A stretch of DNA of 64,000 nt from Massospora cicadina (GCA_022478985.1 JAKSZP010017475.1:21089-85088), one strand, 5' to 3'; shown: positions 12,861 to 23,424, numbered from the stretch's first letter. Notes: generated from the letters alone by a model not told the origin. Translations and numbers: made by a program.

Positions 12861-13609
12861 TGAGATATTAGGAATGTAGTTAAAAAGTGATTGTTTAAAT
12901 TAATTATGATGCAGTTCACAATTTAATATCTATTATCTCTTGAATTATGGAAAATAGGGCTTGATCTCATCGAATAACATGAGAATCATCCAGTTTCCCT
13001 CTTAATTTATTACATAGTTTTATCTTGATAAATGGGTTTATATTCTGGCATATCCTCTTCCAACGCTCCAAAGTTGGAATTCTATTGTGTTTCTGGTTGC
13101 CATTTTTTGTGGGCTCTTTCTCCAGATAGGCCAAACATAAATAAATGAGCATTAATTCATAGTTCTTTTGATATATAAAGTATTTTGGTTGATTCAGTTT
13201 AGTTCTCAGGCCGGTCAGCAATCCATTCAGAATTTCACAGACGTTGATCCCTCCCTCACCAAGTGGCGTAAGATTCAAACTCATGACCTCAGAAAGTGTG
13301 GGGACATTCTGAGGTGCTATGTGCCTGCTGATCTTGCTGCACTCAACCTGGTTGTGTTCCTCAGTGGAGACGCCTGTAAGTGCATATCACCAGTAAGTGA
13401 TTACTACCTGGGTCCAGACAGGTGGCTAGAGGCTGGCAGAGTATTGTCCACCACATCAGACCTTCACCAAAATTGGACAATTCACTGATTTGCCACCAGG
13501 GTCTTCCTTTAAGATGTAGAGTAATTGTCCAATTTGATGGCTGATGACCTGATACCAACCTATTCCACTGATCAATTGAGAAAACTAACTTCTGGCATAA
13601 GATTATATG
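12861..13609. repeat. Direct repeat R2, left part, split by C1
   Basis: Second copy of R1. It stops at the C1 insertion point; the missing end (atatgtat ... cttgggaacctggtttgtta) is found at 24,580-24,626, immediately after C1. This continuity independently confirms both C1 boundaries. Between R1 and R2 (12,471-12,860) there is about 390 bases with no recognised coding. Confidence 0.7.
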
Positions 13610-14765
13610 TGTCAGGCATACAGCAAGTTAGAATTAGACTAGCCAGCCAGCCTGAAAGCCAGAGCACCCAAACGGCAAACCAGAATGCCAGAGGCACTAC
13701 TGCTGTTATGACAGTTATGGAACTAGGAATGAGTTCCGCCAATAATTGTGTATGTGACATAATCACGTATAGACACCTAGTAAAATACTAGATGAACATG
13801 GCAATAAACCCCGAGGGGTGTTGGAATAGCAGCGAGAAAGGCGGTTTGTTTTTAAACATAAAAAACTGAAATTGGGGAAAGGATTTTTTATTGGGAAGAT
13901 AAGAAGAAAATTGACCAACAGTTCTCCCAGTGCAAGGCAACTTATTAAATAATGCTTAATTTTAGTGAGTCCAAGCAGGAATCAGATCCCTCAAATTCAC
14001 CTAAACTAGCGAATTTTTCAGGGAATGGGGAAGATAATCTCAATTGGAACTGACATTGAAGGATTTGACAGCAGGCTGAGTTGCTGTCAGTTCGACCTTT
14101 ATTTGCTTAAACCAAGGCTTAACTGTGTTTCTGCCAGTTTTGCATATTGGCGTCTGGCCCAATGAGCAATGTGAAATCCCCAGGTTCACACCATGTAGGG
14201 GCAGTCCCAATTGTTGGAAATGGGTTTGGAATGCCCAACCCGCCTGTGGCCAGTCGCTGGGCCTTTTGTTTGGTCAAATGTTTTTACATTGACCACAACT
14301 CCCAATTTGCTGGATAGGGGTTTCTAACTGTTGACAAAGGTTTCTGAAGATACCAACTGCACATTGGGGATCATCCCTACAACTTTGAGAGGGGGTTGAC
14401 ATCAACGATCATATCAGTGATTTAGTCAAAACTGTCCACAATTCCAGCTGATAATTTGACTTTTGTTCCTTTTTGAGTATGCATTTTCTGATCATCCAGC
14501 TTTGATCCCAATGGTCTTAAACGCTTCAACTTTGATTTGGTGATCTCGGCACAGATTTCCTTAATCTTTCTGACAAGCTCAGCTGAGGTGAGTGAGGGTA
14601 CTGGGGGAGAAATTCAAAGGGAGGGCTGTTACCCAGCGCTTGTCTACCACGTGGGTGAGGTCGCCCTGGGTGATGAGGGGTACAGCCACCCTCTTTGGCC
14701 CCTTTTTATTTGGAAATGGAAAGAGCGCCCAATCTATGCACAAGGGAAAATCCCCTAGGCTAACA
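13610..14765 (-). repeat. C1 3' LTR
   Basis: Begins tgtcaggcat and ends ctaaca on the plus strand. Directly outside it on the coding side is the polypurine tract (plus-strand ttaccctttccttttt, from 14,766). On the minus strand the chromodomain frame reads across this junction into the LTR. A poly(A) signal aataaa (minus strand) is at 13,892-13,887, and the putative self-primer motif aattgaccaac is at 13,909-13,919. Confidence 0.9.
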
Positions 14766-15374
14766 TTACCCTTTCCTTTTTCCAATGGAAGGGTGCCACT
14801 GCCAGGAAACTGCATAAGGTTACATTTTTTATAAGCTTCGGCAATTTGATTGCCATTAAAGTCACAACTTTTTTTGGGGTGTGTGGGGAGCATGAGGGTG
14901 GGACTCATGGAATGCCTTGACCAGTTCCATTAAATTAGTGCAATCAGGATCCTTGACCCAACTGTTATCATATGCTAGATACCCCTTCCATGTGACGAGA
15001 CACTGAACCAAACACTGGGATTTGTGAGATGCTAAGAAGTTTTCCACCTCGGCTTCTTCTGCATCCTCTATCACTATTGGTTTGGGTTCAGTGGAAACAA
15101 TCCCCTTGAATGGGGACAATTGAGACACGTGGAATATGGGGTGCTGTTTCCAATGAGCTGGCAGTTTTAGCCAGAAAGCACCGTTTCCCAAATCTTCCTC
15201 CACCAGGTGGGGACCCAAATTCTTACTTGCAAACTTCCGGGAAGGTACCTGCATCTGCAGATGGCGTCTATCTAACATAACATGAGAGCCCACCGCTATA
15301 TCATGGCCAGGAAGCTGTTTATGATCCGCAAACTGTTTATAATCATTGATAGCCTTTGTGAGATGCTCCCGCAC
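14579..15374 (-). pseudogene. C1 post-integrase, chromodomain and U3 extension
   Basis: The upstream frame (15,374-14,862) covers the end of the integrase region and a chromodomain. Landmarks are LVEEDLGNGAFWLKLPAHWK, HPIFHVSQLSPFKG and the chromodomain core VEN-LASHKS, LVTWKGYLAYDNSWV. In this family the chromodomain is expected to steer integration toward marked chromatin. A second frame (14,908-14,579) continues with the polypurine tract translated as EKGKGNVS, so coding crosses the LTR boundary at 14,765 and goes on with VPLITQGDLTHVVD and WVTALPL to a stop at 14,579. The same LTR-encoded words occur in C2 and C3. A frameshift near 14,880 separates the two parts. Confidence 0.75.
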
Positions 15375-15389
15375 TAAGGATTAAGTAGA

Positions 15390-16250
15390 TCAAACGTGCT
15401 CAATGTGATCTGTGGCAGCAGGAACCTCTGGACATAGACAGTGACTAACCAAAAAAGAGAAAATAACCCAACGTCGCTTCATATGGAGAAAAAACCATAG
15501 AAGCGTGAGTACCGTTATTATAGGCAAATTGGGTGAGATGGAGGTCATTGGCCCAGGTATCTTGTGCGGCTGACATGTAACCACGCAAATAATGTTCCAA
15601 ATTTGGTTAACTCGCTCAGTTTGATCATCAGACTGGGGATGGTACGCGGTGGAATGGCAGGGGGTGATTTTTAAGATGTTTAAAAGCCCATTACAGAACT
15701 GCGCTGTAAATGGGGCCCACGGTCACTGACGATCTCCTGAAGGAGGCTAAACAGAGAACACATGCCGTAGGAAGAGACAAGTTGTTTCTTCTGACGTGGT
15801 TGTAGAAGCACAGGGAATTAATAGGTTATTTGGTGAAACGATCAACAACCATCATCACCGCCATAAACCCATCAGCATAGGGGAGTTTGACAATAAAATC
15901 AACGGACACTGATTTCCATAGACCCTCTGCCCGTTTTAAGGGATGTAGGAGGCCATTTCTTCCTGAGCAGTCTGACTTGGCTCATGCACAGGTAACGCAA
16001 TCAGCGATCAAGGACCAATTTCCTTAGTTAAACCTTCCCAGTTATAAGTCTGCTTGATCAATTTGATAGATTTCTTGTTGCCAAGATGGCCAATTGTGGG
16101 AGGATCATGATGTGCTTAATCGCTTCAGCTCTAAGGAGAGAAGGAACCCAAACCCGCGACCTAAAATAGATGAGACCCTTCACCAAGGAATACAGGGAAT
16201 GTTTGTAAGTTTAAAGGGATAATTGATTGAGTAACTCCACTCCTTCGGGG
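15390..16250 (-). pseudogene. pol: C1 integrase relic
   Basis: Minus-strand integrase region equivalent to C2 36,781-37,900. The block around 15,620-15,660 corresponds to YHPQSD.QTE, holding the catalytic Glu; 15,700-15,770 corresponds to the SDRG central-Asp block, and 15,840-15,910 to the first-Asp block. Upstream (to about 16,250) lies the zinc-binding N-terminal region. Many frameshifts; not functional. Confidence 0.65.
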
Positions 16251-16381
16251 AAAGACATCTGAGCTGCCAAAACCTAGGAGATGAGCGGAGCATCAGGAGC
16301 TAACTCTACTGAGGCGACCACAGGTGAGACAATAGATAGAATTTGGGTGGTGGGGATCACAGTAACCAGGTCAACTTCCTC

Positions 16382-17020
16382 TTAGTCCATGGGGCAATGG
16401 GCCAGGTTGCAGCTAAGGAAGTCAGGAAGCACATTTAATGCACCTTTCACAAATTCATATCTAAAATTGAAACTGCGTAAATCCTGATAGATATGAGCCT
16501 GCCTATGTGCCAATTTTTGTGGTTTGCGGAAATATAAAAGAGCTTGGTGGTCCATATGCACATTTAACTCATGCTGGACACCCTGTAACAGGTACTGCCA
16601 ATAAGTCAACGCCCATGCTACGGCTGCAAATTCCTTATTGTAAATGGCCCATGATTGCTCAGTTGAGGAAAGATTCCGGGAAAAGTAGGCAACTGAATGC
16701 TCTAAACCATCATGCTTTTGGAGCAGGAACTGCCCCAACTGCTACTGCTGAAGCATTACAAACGACAATATACAGTTTTAAGGGGTCTGCATATTTTAAA
16801 ATAAAGGGTGATAAGAATACTTCTTTAATTGACTTGAACGCCTGCTGGCAATTGGGGGTCCAATAGAAAGGCAAATTTTTACCTGTGAGGGGGTGGAGCA
16901 GAGCAGCTAACTGGTAAAGGGCTGGGAAAACTTCTTTAGGAAAATAATGGTACCCAAGAAACTCCATAATTGTTTCTGGGTTATTGAAGTTGGCCACTCA
17001 CTGATGGCATCCGACTTGTT
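16382..17020 (-). pseudogene. pol: C1 connection / RNase H relic
   Basis: Two overlapping frames. 16,997-16,710 holds the connection domain (LAALLHPLTGKNLPFYWT, CQQAFKSIKEVFLSP) and the start of RNase H (PLKLYIVVCNASAVAVGAV, with the catalytic Asp replaced by Asn in CNAS). 16,738-16,382 continues with HDGLEHSVAYFSRNLSSTEQ, YNKEFAAVAWALTYWQYLL and HMDHQALLYFRKPQ. A frameshift near 16,720 separates them. The substitution alone would inactivate RNase H. Confidence 0.75.
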
Positions 17021-17637
17021 GTTCAGGATTGCATAACCATCTTTTAGGACCAGGTTCCCAAGAAAGGTAACTTCTTCCTATAACAACTTGCATTTCAAAG
17101 GCTTGATGAACAGGCCCGCCTTGTGCAAAGCAGCCATGACTGCTTCTAAGTCTTTAGCGTGTTGTTCAGGTTTAGGGAATGAACCAGGATGTCATTAATA
17201 TATGTGACCACGCATGTAAAACAGAGGTTGCCCAGCACACTATTGATCATTCTTTGAAATGTGGCTGAGGCGTACTTCAACTTGAAGGACATTACGCTGA
17301 ATTGAAAAATACCTTGTTTTGTTTGAATCGCAGTAAGCCATCCTTGACAGTCCATTGCCCATATTTGGTTAAAGGCATTGATGAGATCAAGCTTGGAGAC
17401 ACATAAGACTTTGAATTTTTGACTGATAGTCTGCTCAAGGGGTAAAGGGTAAGGATCGCTCACTGTAATTTTATATAAGTGACCATAATCCATGCAGGGA
17501 CGGAAAGAACCATCAGACTTCTTGGAAAAAATGATGGGAGAGGCAATTATGACGACTTTTTAGACAACTATCCTTTCTTAAGCATATCATCTAACAAGGT
17601 GTTAAGAGCAGCCTCCTCTTCTGCCATGTGTGGATAC
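17021..17637 (-). pseudogene. pol: C1 reverse transcriptase, downstream part
   Basis: 17,493-17,146 keeps MDYGHLYKITVSDPYPLPLE, VSKLDLINAFNQIW, and the active-site block as TYINDILVHSLN, where the YxDD motif has become YIND. The N-terminal part of RT was split off by insertion of element B at 17,638. The continuation is at 22,550 on the other side of B, and C2 (near 39,140) shows the uninterrupted arrangement. Confidence 0.8.
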
Positions 17638-18360
17638 TGTGGGATCCACTGACGGATGCCACAATTTTTTTATTGAAATGAGAAATTTACTTTATAAATA
17701 AAAGTAGTAAATAACGCTTTGTTAAAGTTTTTTATGTTTTTTTATTGTTTAAGCAGGGCCAAACCAAGAAAGGTCCTTTTCTCAATACTAGTATTTTCTA
17801 TTTAAACTAGTTCAAATTTTGAGACCATGGGTATTCGAGGCAAAAGTATATAAAGCTGAGTCATCTAAATTAGGAAATATAGGCTTTTGGTCTATCAGAT
17901 CAAAGATAAATATTTTAAGGCAAAACCAACCCGTGTGGTAATGATTTATGAATTGTATCCAATCACCAGCGAGTAAAATCTTCTCACCTCAGTGGTGATC
18001 AGACTCATGTGGTAATGATTGGTTAATTTGCATCCTATCATTGTCAAGTAATATCTTCTCACCTCAGAGGTGATCAAACCCATGTGGTAACAAACACTCC
18101 AAATTCGGCTGAGAAGTCAGAGTAATCCTATTATTAGTTATTACCTTTTTAAGCCATTTTTTTGCTATAAACCATATTTTTCCAATAGTTAGGATTCCAT
18201 TGAGAATCCGCCAAGGTCTTTTCGCCATGGGTACTCATATCGTTGATAACCACAATATTATTTGAAGATTGGGCAGGTGATGGGCCAATCATGGTAGCAG
18301 ATTTGGGGGCACTCATACCTCCAACATTTTTTTTTAAGTCAAGAAGAAGATTGTCTGACA
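17638..18360 (-). repeat. B 3' LTR (723 bp)
   Basis: Plus-strand start tgtgggatcc, end ttgtctgaca. The adjoining polypurine tract is 18,361-18,372 (plus ttgccccctcaa). It contains two ~75-bp tandem units (17,932-18,080) and a TATA box (tatata, about 17,847-17,852; minus-strand direction). It is 153 bases shorter than its partner because it has two fewer tandem units. Confidence 0.9.
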
Positions 18361-18528
18361 TTGCCCCCTCAAGAAAGTTGGGAGGGGTGTAGGGTCATAG
18401 GAAGCAGCCATGTACCCATTTTATGATAATTCCTGTAGCCAAAGACTTTATAGAATACTCATTTCCTCTCTAATAAATGATGGTAAATGGCCCCTCCCAG
18501 ATTGATCCAAGTTTGTCGCTAAGTGGAG
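18361..18528 (-). other. B 3' non-coding end with polypurine tract
   Basis: Between the protease stop and the 3' LTR. It holds the polypurine tract adjoining the LTR (minus strand ttgagggggcaa) and no trace of RT or integrase motifs. Confidence 0.7.
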
Positions 18529-19212
18529 TTATGCAATTGTGGTAATATAAAACCCTATCCGACACTTGGTAAGAAGGTAGAGGAGCTCGGAGCTCATTGG
18601 CAGCTTGCCTTCTTTAGTAACCATTTTTGTGAGGTTGGTATAATGTATAAGTAAGGTGGGAAGCGGGTACTCAACCATGAAAGAGTATTCCTTATTGCTG
18701 GGTTCATTATTGGCTAGAACTAAGAGGATTTCATAATTGAGCAACGACAAGGACCCTTGCTTCATATTGATAATGCTGTCATATTCAAGCATAAACTGCG
18801 TACCTATTAGCATATCATAAGCATTATTATTCAAAGCCACTGCGGGGGCCAATAGAATAAGCTTCCCAATATGAATGGGAAGGGACAAGTAAGCACCCAG
18901 TGCGCGGGAGTTTTTAGGACCAGCGGTTCCAAAGCCTTGGTTGTACTCCAAGTCAGGTGCAAGTTTGATCTTTTTCATCAACTTGGAGGAGATTATGTTC
19001 ACTGAGGAGCCTGTATCTAAGATGGCCATCACCTGAACTTTTTGGATAACCACTTCAACCTTTGTAAGTATCCCCCGAAAATTGGGTGATAGCGCTAAGA
19101 CCTCCTTAAGATGGAAATTGGAGGTTAATTTGCACGCGGTCTTGGGGTAATTTTCCTGGATGGACTGCATGGCATGGCCATGCTGGATAGGGCGAATAAG
19201 GTGAGACAACAC
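18529..19212 (-). CDS. B retropepsin-like protease (partly open frame)
   Basis: 227-codon minus-strand frame. It contains the aspartic protease active site as VMAILDTGSSVNIISSKLMKK (D-T-G-S present) and the later flap/Gly region NNAYDMLIGTQFMLEYDSI, the usual ILG-like block. This enzyme would cleave Gag. The frame starts at a non-ATG position and may be fused to gag by readthrough or frameshift in the living element. Past the stop at 18,529 only about 170 bases remain to the polypurine tract, so RT is absent rather than decayed. B2 has the same protein with DTGF. Confidence 0.75.
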   Translation of the reverse strand: MLSHLIRPIQHGHAMQSIQENYPKTACKLTSNFHLKEVLALSPNFRGILTKVEVVIQKVQVMAILDTGSSVNIISSKLMKKIKLAPDLEYNQGFGTAGPKNSRALGAYLSLPIHIGKLILLAPAVALNNNAYDMLIGTQFMLEYDSIINMKQGSLSLLNYEILLVLANNEPSNKEYSFMVEYPLPTLLIHYTNLTKMVTKEGKLPMSSELLYLLTKCRIGFYITTIA

Positions 19213-19461
19213 CTCATCTGCATCGCTGGTAGTATTAATAATGACTGGCTTCCTAGAACTTGGAAGAGATATGTCTCTTCGGGTATGGTGGCTTCATCTA
19301 CTCCTCCAGCATTCAAGCGATTGAGGACTTCCACTTCAGCAGGTACTCCTACAACGTAATAGCTGACCTCATCCGTACCCCCCTCAGAATCATCCCCTGG
19401 GGTATTAGTAGCGCAAGGTACTGGCATAAGTTGTTTAGATGAGTCAGGCACATGAGATTTG

Positions 19462-19770
19462 TCAGTAATAGGTGTGCCTTTCCCTATGCTGACATTTCTT
19501 TTCCCTGCTCCTGTTCCTAGGCGTCAGCTTTCTTTTTCCAGCACACAGCCTCCTTGTGTCCGAACTTGTTGCAGTATTTGCACCAAGGGCGTTCAGGACG
19601 TTTTGCTTGGGGTTTTGCTCTTCAGGGCCCATTATCTGAAGGCGCTCCTTCTTGTCTTCAATAGCTAAGGCCCAAGGCTTAGGCTTTGAATCCTCAATGG
19701 TTAAAACGCGAGGACGAGATACTGCTCCAAATGAAACTTCAGGCTTATGGAAATCAGCGACATCAATCAA
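19462..19770 (-). pseudogene. gag: B Gag nucleocapsid with intact CCHC knuckle
   Basis: The minus strand at 19,585-19,538 encodes WCKYCNKFGHKEAVCW, a complete C-x2-C-x4-H-x4-C zinc knuckle that would bind element RNA. It lies in a different frame from the preceding capsid-proximal segment (19,770 onward, MIDVADFHKPEVSFGAV), so a frameshift intervenes. The knuckle residues themselves are intact, fitting the low age. No equivalent knuckle was found in B2. Confidence 0.8.
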
Positions 19771-19812
19771 CGCCTCCTTAATATCTTGAATGGTATGGAA
19801 ATAGCGTTTAAC

Positions 19813-20372
19813 TTAGGTGATGTGCATCGCTAGCGATGGGTAAGTAGCCACTCCAGTCAAAACGGCGGCTACAGCATCATCCAAAGTCAACATCTTTGAA
19901 GTTAACATCGTCTGTGCTTTCATATAAAATCGTTCCACAAAGGCGACCACTGACTCTCCTTTTTGGATACTCATATGCATAAGAGCTTGCTTTTTCATAC
20001 TTAAACCCTGTTTTGAGCCAAACGTGTTTATGAGAGCCTCTTTGACCTTGGACCAGGTGCTAAGAGCATCCATATGTGGGACCATTACCTCTTGTGCCAT
20101 GCGGCCCAAACAGGAAAGGATATTTTTGGCCTTCTGACGATCAGTCGCCCCTTCCATAGCTGCTTCATAAACGTATAAAAATGAAGCAATGCTACCCTCA
20201 CTGGGAATAACTTGTCTTTAAACGTTGGTTTGAATGAATTATAGTCATTTCCAGTAAGGGTATGAATAGCTGGAGCTTCTGCTTCTGAGGTTTCGGAGTG
20301 GTAGCTTAACTGATTAAAGGTCTGCAAAAGGCAATCAAACTGATCATGCATGGCCTCAAGCCAGGTTTCCAT
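19813..20372 (-). pseudogene. gag: B Gag capsid-like region
   Basis: Frames 20,372-20,085 and 20,157-19,813 are one protein broken by a frameshift near 20,150. The second carries MEGATDRQKAKNILSCLGRM, STWSKVKEALINTFGSKQ and LTLDDAVAAVLTGVATYPSL. This is the alpha-helical capsid region of Ty3-type Gag. It is clearly homologous to B2 (WPDVKKALLAEFGSKQSLHK; LTLDDAIAAILTGLASQPSL at 60,890-61,130). Gag would form the particle that packages element RNA. Confidence 0.75.
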
Positions 20373-20414
20373 TTTAGAGAGGGCTTCTAGGGGCCCAGAT
20401 TCACATAATCTCAG

Positions 20415-21558
20415 TTAAGCTTCGATCCCTGATTTATGAGTTTCAAAATCTTCCACTTGGCTCTCCATTGCAGTGACTTGAAAATGGAGTTGTGACACCA
20501 TTGAGCTTAGGTTTAATTGAGCAGTTTCCACGGCTTTCACGTGGTTCTTAAGCTCTTCTTTAATTTGTTTACACCCTTCATCATCACGAGAGTGGGAGCT
20601 GGGGACTTGTACTCCCTTCTTAATCTGTTCATACTTCCGCTCAACCTGCATTAGTCAACTAAATACTTCCTTCAACAGCACAGGGCTTTCCAGCGAAGCT
20701 TTTATCACTTTTGCTTCAGTTTCGCATTCAGTTAGGCGATGTGCCAAATATTTGGTATTTCTAAATGTAGCTTTGAGAGCTAGCTCCTTTTCTAGCTGTT
20801 TAACTCTGGCCGCGAGGGTGGTGGTGGCGCTAGATGGTTCAAGAAACAGATGACGTTCAAGCTCATCAACATGTGAAAAGGCCTGAATTAACTGTCGCTC
20901 CACCACAGCCACCTGCTGTTCATATTCCTCTTGAAGGATGGAGTTGGGGGCTGAAAAGTCATGGTGCATTTGCTCATTGTATTTCAGGTTCTTTAGCAAA
21001 CTCCTCCAACAACGTCCGGGTGCTAGCAGAGGAAGCATTCAGTTCATCCCAGAATATCTTCATGGCCTCCTCAACGTACTTTACAATCCCAGTGTCCATA
21101 GTAGTAAGTCAATCATGCTGCTGTATGATGAAGTTATGATTAGCTTCCACACCAGATCTAACTGCTCTGAGATGTTTGGAGGTCAGTTAATACAACCTAT
21201 CATAGGCTAAATTCAGAGCTGCATGGGTATCTAGGTGTCAATGAAGCTCTTCATGATGGCCGGCTAAGAGATGCATCAAATGGACCAAGGCAGGATGAGC
21301 AAACTTGCATACGTAGATGAACAAATTTGTAAGCTGACCATAGGTCTCTGGGAGGACACTAGTCTCATAGAGAAACAAGTGGCGTTCCTCTACCAATGAC
21401 GCTTGTTTGCGAGATACAATGTCACCAGGGTTAAGGATACCATGAGTAAGGTCTCTCACGGCTTCAGTAGCTGGCCAGGTGATGCGACGAGACTCAGGTA
21501 TTAATATGCGTTCAAATTGTTCTTCTTCTCCAAATATCAAAGCAGTAGGGCTATCCAT
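20415..21558 (-). pseudogene. B 5' region: N-terminal and coiled-coil gag part
   Basis: Three minus-strand frames in series: 21,558-21,238 (starts MDSPTALIFGEEEQFER), 21,038-20,655 (charged heptad-like stretch around ARVKQLEKELALK) and 20,651-20,415 (KQIKEELKNHVKAVETAQLN and VTAMESQVEDFETH). Leu and other hydrophobic residues at 3-4 residue spacing suggest a long coiled coil, which could serve particle assembly. This 1.1 kb has no counterpart in B2, where the capsid region begins only about 300 bases after the LTR. It may be a gag N-terminus lost from B2 or a captured sequence. Stops and small gaps separate the frames, so it is probably no longer functional. Confidence 0.6.
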
Positions 21559-21647
21559 TTGATCATCGTCTTCAGTCCCTTCCCTATTTCACACCCACCG
21601 GTGACACTCTCCATTACTTTGATACTTATTGATGTATTCAGGGTGAT

Positions 21648-21665
21648 CCCCTGTAGTGAGCACCA
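21648..21665 (-). promoter_or_regulatory. B primer binding site
   Basis: On the minus strand the site reads TGGTGCTCACTACAGGGG starting at 21,665, three bases inside the 5' LTR. The TGG start fits the CCA end of a tRNA. The same site is used by element A and B2. I could not assign the tRNA. Confidence 0.75.
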
Positions 21666-21668
21666 GTT

Positions 21669-22544
21669 TGTGGGATCCACTGATGGATGCCACAAATTCT
21701 TTATTGAAATGAGAAATTTACTTTATAAATAAAAGTAGTAAATAACGCTTTGTTAAAGTTTTTTATGTTTTTTTATTGTTTAAGCAGGGCCAAACCAAGA
21801 AAGGTCCTTTTCTCAATACTAGTATTTTCTATTTAAACTAGTTCAAATTTTGAGACCATGGGTATTCGAGGCAAAATTATATAAAGCTGAGTCATCCAAA
21901 TTAGAAAATATAGGCTTTTGGCCTATCAGATCAAAGATAAATATTTTTTGGCAAAACCAACCCGTGTGGTAATAATTTTGATGAATTGTATCCAATCACC
22001 AGCGATTAAAATCTTCTCACCTCAGTGGTAGTCAGACTCATGTGGTAATGATTGGTTAATTTGTACCCTATCATCATTGAGTAAAATCTTCTCACCTTGG
22101 CGGTGGTCAGACTCATGTGGTAACGATTGGTTAATTAGCACCCTATCATTGTCAAGTAAAATCTTCTCACCTCGGCGGTGGTCAGACTCATGTGGTAATG
22201 ATTGGTTAATTTGCACCCTATCATTGTCGAGTAATATCTTCTCACTTCAGAGGTGATCAAACCCATGTGGTAACAAACACTCCAAATTTGGCTGAGAAGT
22301 TGGAGTAATCCTATTGTTAGCTATTACCTTTTTAAGACGTTTTTTGTTATAAGCCATATTTTTCCAATAGTTAGGATTCCACCAAAAATCCGCCAAGGTC
22401 TTTTTGCCGTGGGTACTCATATTGTTGTTAACCACAATATTATTTGAAGATCGGGCAGGTGATGGGCCAATCATGATAGCAGATTCGGGGGCACTCGTAC
22501 CTCCAACATTCTTTTTGATAAGTCAAGAAGGAGATTGTCCAACA
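21669..22544 (-). repeat. B 5' LTR (876 bp)
   Basis: Plus-strand start tgtgggatcc, end ttgtccaaca. In transcription order: tandem repeats, TATA box (ttatata, 21,877-21,883), then R/U5, then a primer site three bases inside the element. Otherwise very similar to the 3' LTR. Confidence 0.9.
21963..22263 (-). repeat. Four 75-bp tandem units in B U3 (enhancer-like)
   Basis: Units begin at 21,963, 22,039, 22,114, 22,189 and end at 22,263, each with catgtggtaa and a cttctcacct block. They end about 80 bases upstream of the TATA box in the transcribed direction, the usual place of retroviral-type U3 enhancer repeats. The partner LTR has two units and B2 has two diverged units. The period (25 codons) makes a spurious open frame. 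Confidence 0.85.
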
Positions 22545-22549
22545 GATAC

Positions 22550-23164
22550 AAAGGATAGTTGATGTTCACCAAATTTACAGTTGTTCAGAATCTTAAGTCA
22601 AATTTAGTGTGGGGGAAGATGATCCTCCTTCTCAGAATCAAAGATACTTTGATAGCGCATCAATTCTTCAGGAAGATCAGACAGAAGGATTAAAGGGGAA
22701 GCGAGGGAAGTAATGGAGCTGCGGACATGTGTTTTCTTAAGGGTATAAACTAAGGGAAATTCTCCCTCCGTTTGATCATTGGCAAATGACAACATATTTG
22801 ACTCCAGATAAATCTTAACATGTTTCCAGCGCCACCATCCAACCACCAAGATAACTGAAAACACCAAGTTTGGCATTTCTGAGAACCAATCACAAAAGCT
22901 AAACTGATGTACTGAGAAAGAAGATGGGCGACGGACTAGGTATGAGGTCTGGGAGGCTGAAGAAGCAACCATTACTGAAGGACCTACATACAGGTCAAGC
23001 TCTAATTGTTGGTCTAGTTCAACACTCATAAAATTTCCCTCGACTCTATTATCTACTAAAGCCTCAAAGGAAACATGATGGGACCTGCCACTAATCTTCA
23101 TGGGCAGTAAGAAGTAAGCGAAGTTCTCTTTATTTGTAGTTTTAGCTGAATCCAGCAATACCAA
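22550..23164 (-). pseudogene. pol: C1 protease and protease-RT linker
   Basis: Single frame of 186 codons on the minus strand, the best-preserved piece of C1. It begins near TTNKENFAYFLLPMKIS and contains the retropepsin active-site region as FEALVDNRVEGNFMS. In C2 the same place reads VDTGAAGNFMS, so the catalytic DTGA triad has been lost here. The linker RSSITSLASPLILLSDLPEE leads toward RT. There is only about 260 bases between its start and the 5' LTR, which leaves no room for a normal gag. Confidence 0.8.
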
Positions 23165-23424
23165 AGAGATGGTAGTAGAGTTGGGTAAAACAGTAGGATC
23201 ATAGAGGGAGTAAGCCTATCGCAAGGTAGAAAGTCAGAACATACTGACGTGGCACAATAGCCGTGACAACTATGGGATGTGGATCGGACAATTTGAGTGA
23301 TACTAGGCTAACATGGCCAGAGTTGAATTTCTTCACAACCTGGTTCAGCTGAAAATAAAGACCGTTGCTATGCCAATATCTATGAGAAAGGTTGAAATGG
23401 TCAGGAATAATGGTTGGTCGATTA

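Larger units (their letters stand above)
17638..22544 (-). mobile_element. Element B: gag-protease LTR retrotransposon nested in C1
   Basis: Complete minus-strand LTR element, 4907 bases, with 5-bp target duplication gatac (17,633-17,637 and 22,545-22,549). It split C1 inside RT. LTRs start tgtgggatcc on the plus strand. The 3.3-kb interior holds a long 5' coiled-coil region, a capsid-like region, a CCHC knuckle and a protease, then stops at the polypurine tract with no RT, RNase H or integrase. It must therefore have been mobilised in trans. B2 at 59,857 is a relative that has RT. About 3-4 mismatches in the first 107 LTR bases make it the youngest element here. Confidence 0.92.

Noticed and set aside
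16507..16866. 119-codon plus-strand frame
   Set aside because: Antisense shadow of the C1 RNase H and connection domains.
19125..19451. Independent host gene between B Gag and protease
   Set aside because: Contains YYVVGVPAEVEVLN, matching the Gag-protease junction of B2, so it is part of B.
22022..22216. Repetitive 64-codon minus-strand protein
   Set aside because: It is the translation of the 75-bp U3 tandem repeats; 75 is divisible by three, so the frame stays open by period alone.
21963..22263. CRISPR-like array
   Set aside because: Units are contiguous 75-mers without unique spacers, lie within an LTR, and the organism is eukaryotic.
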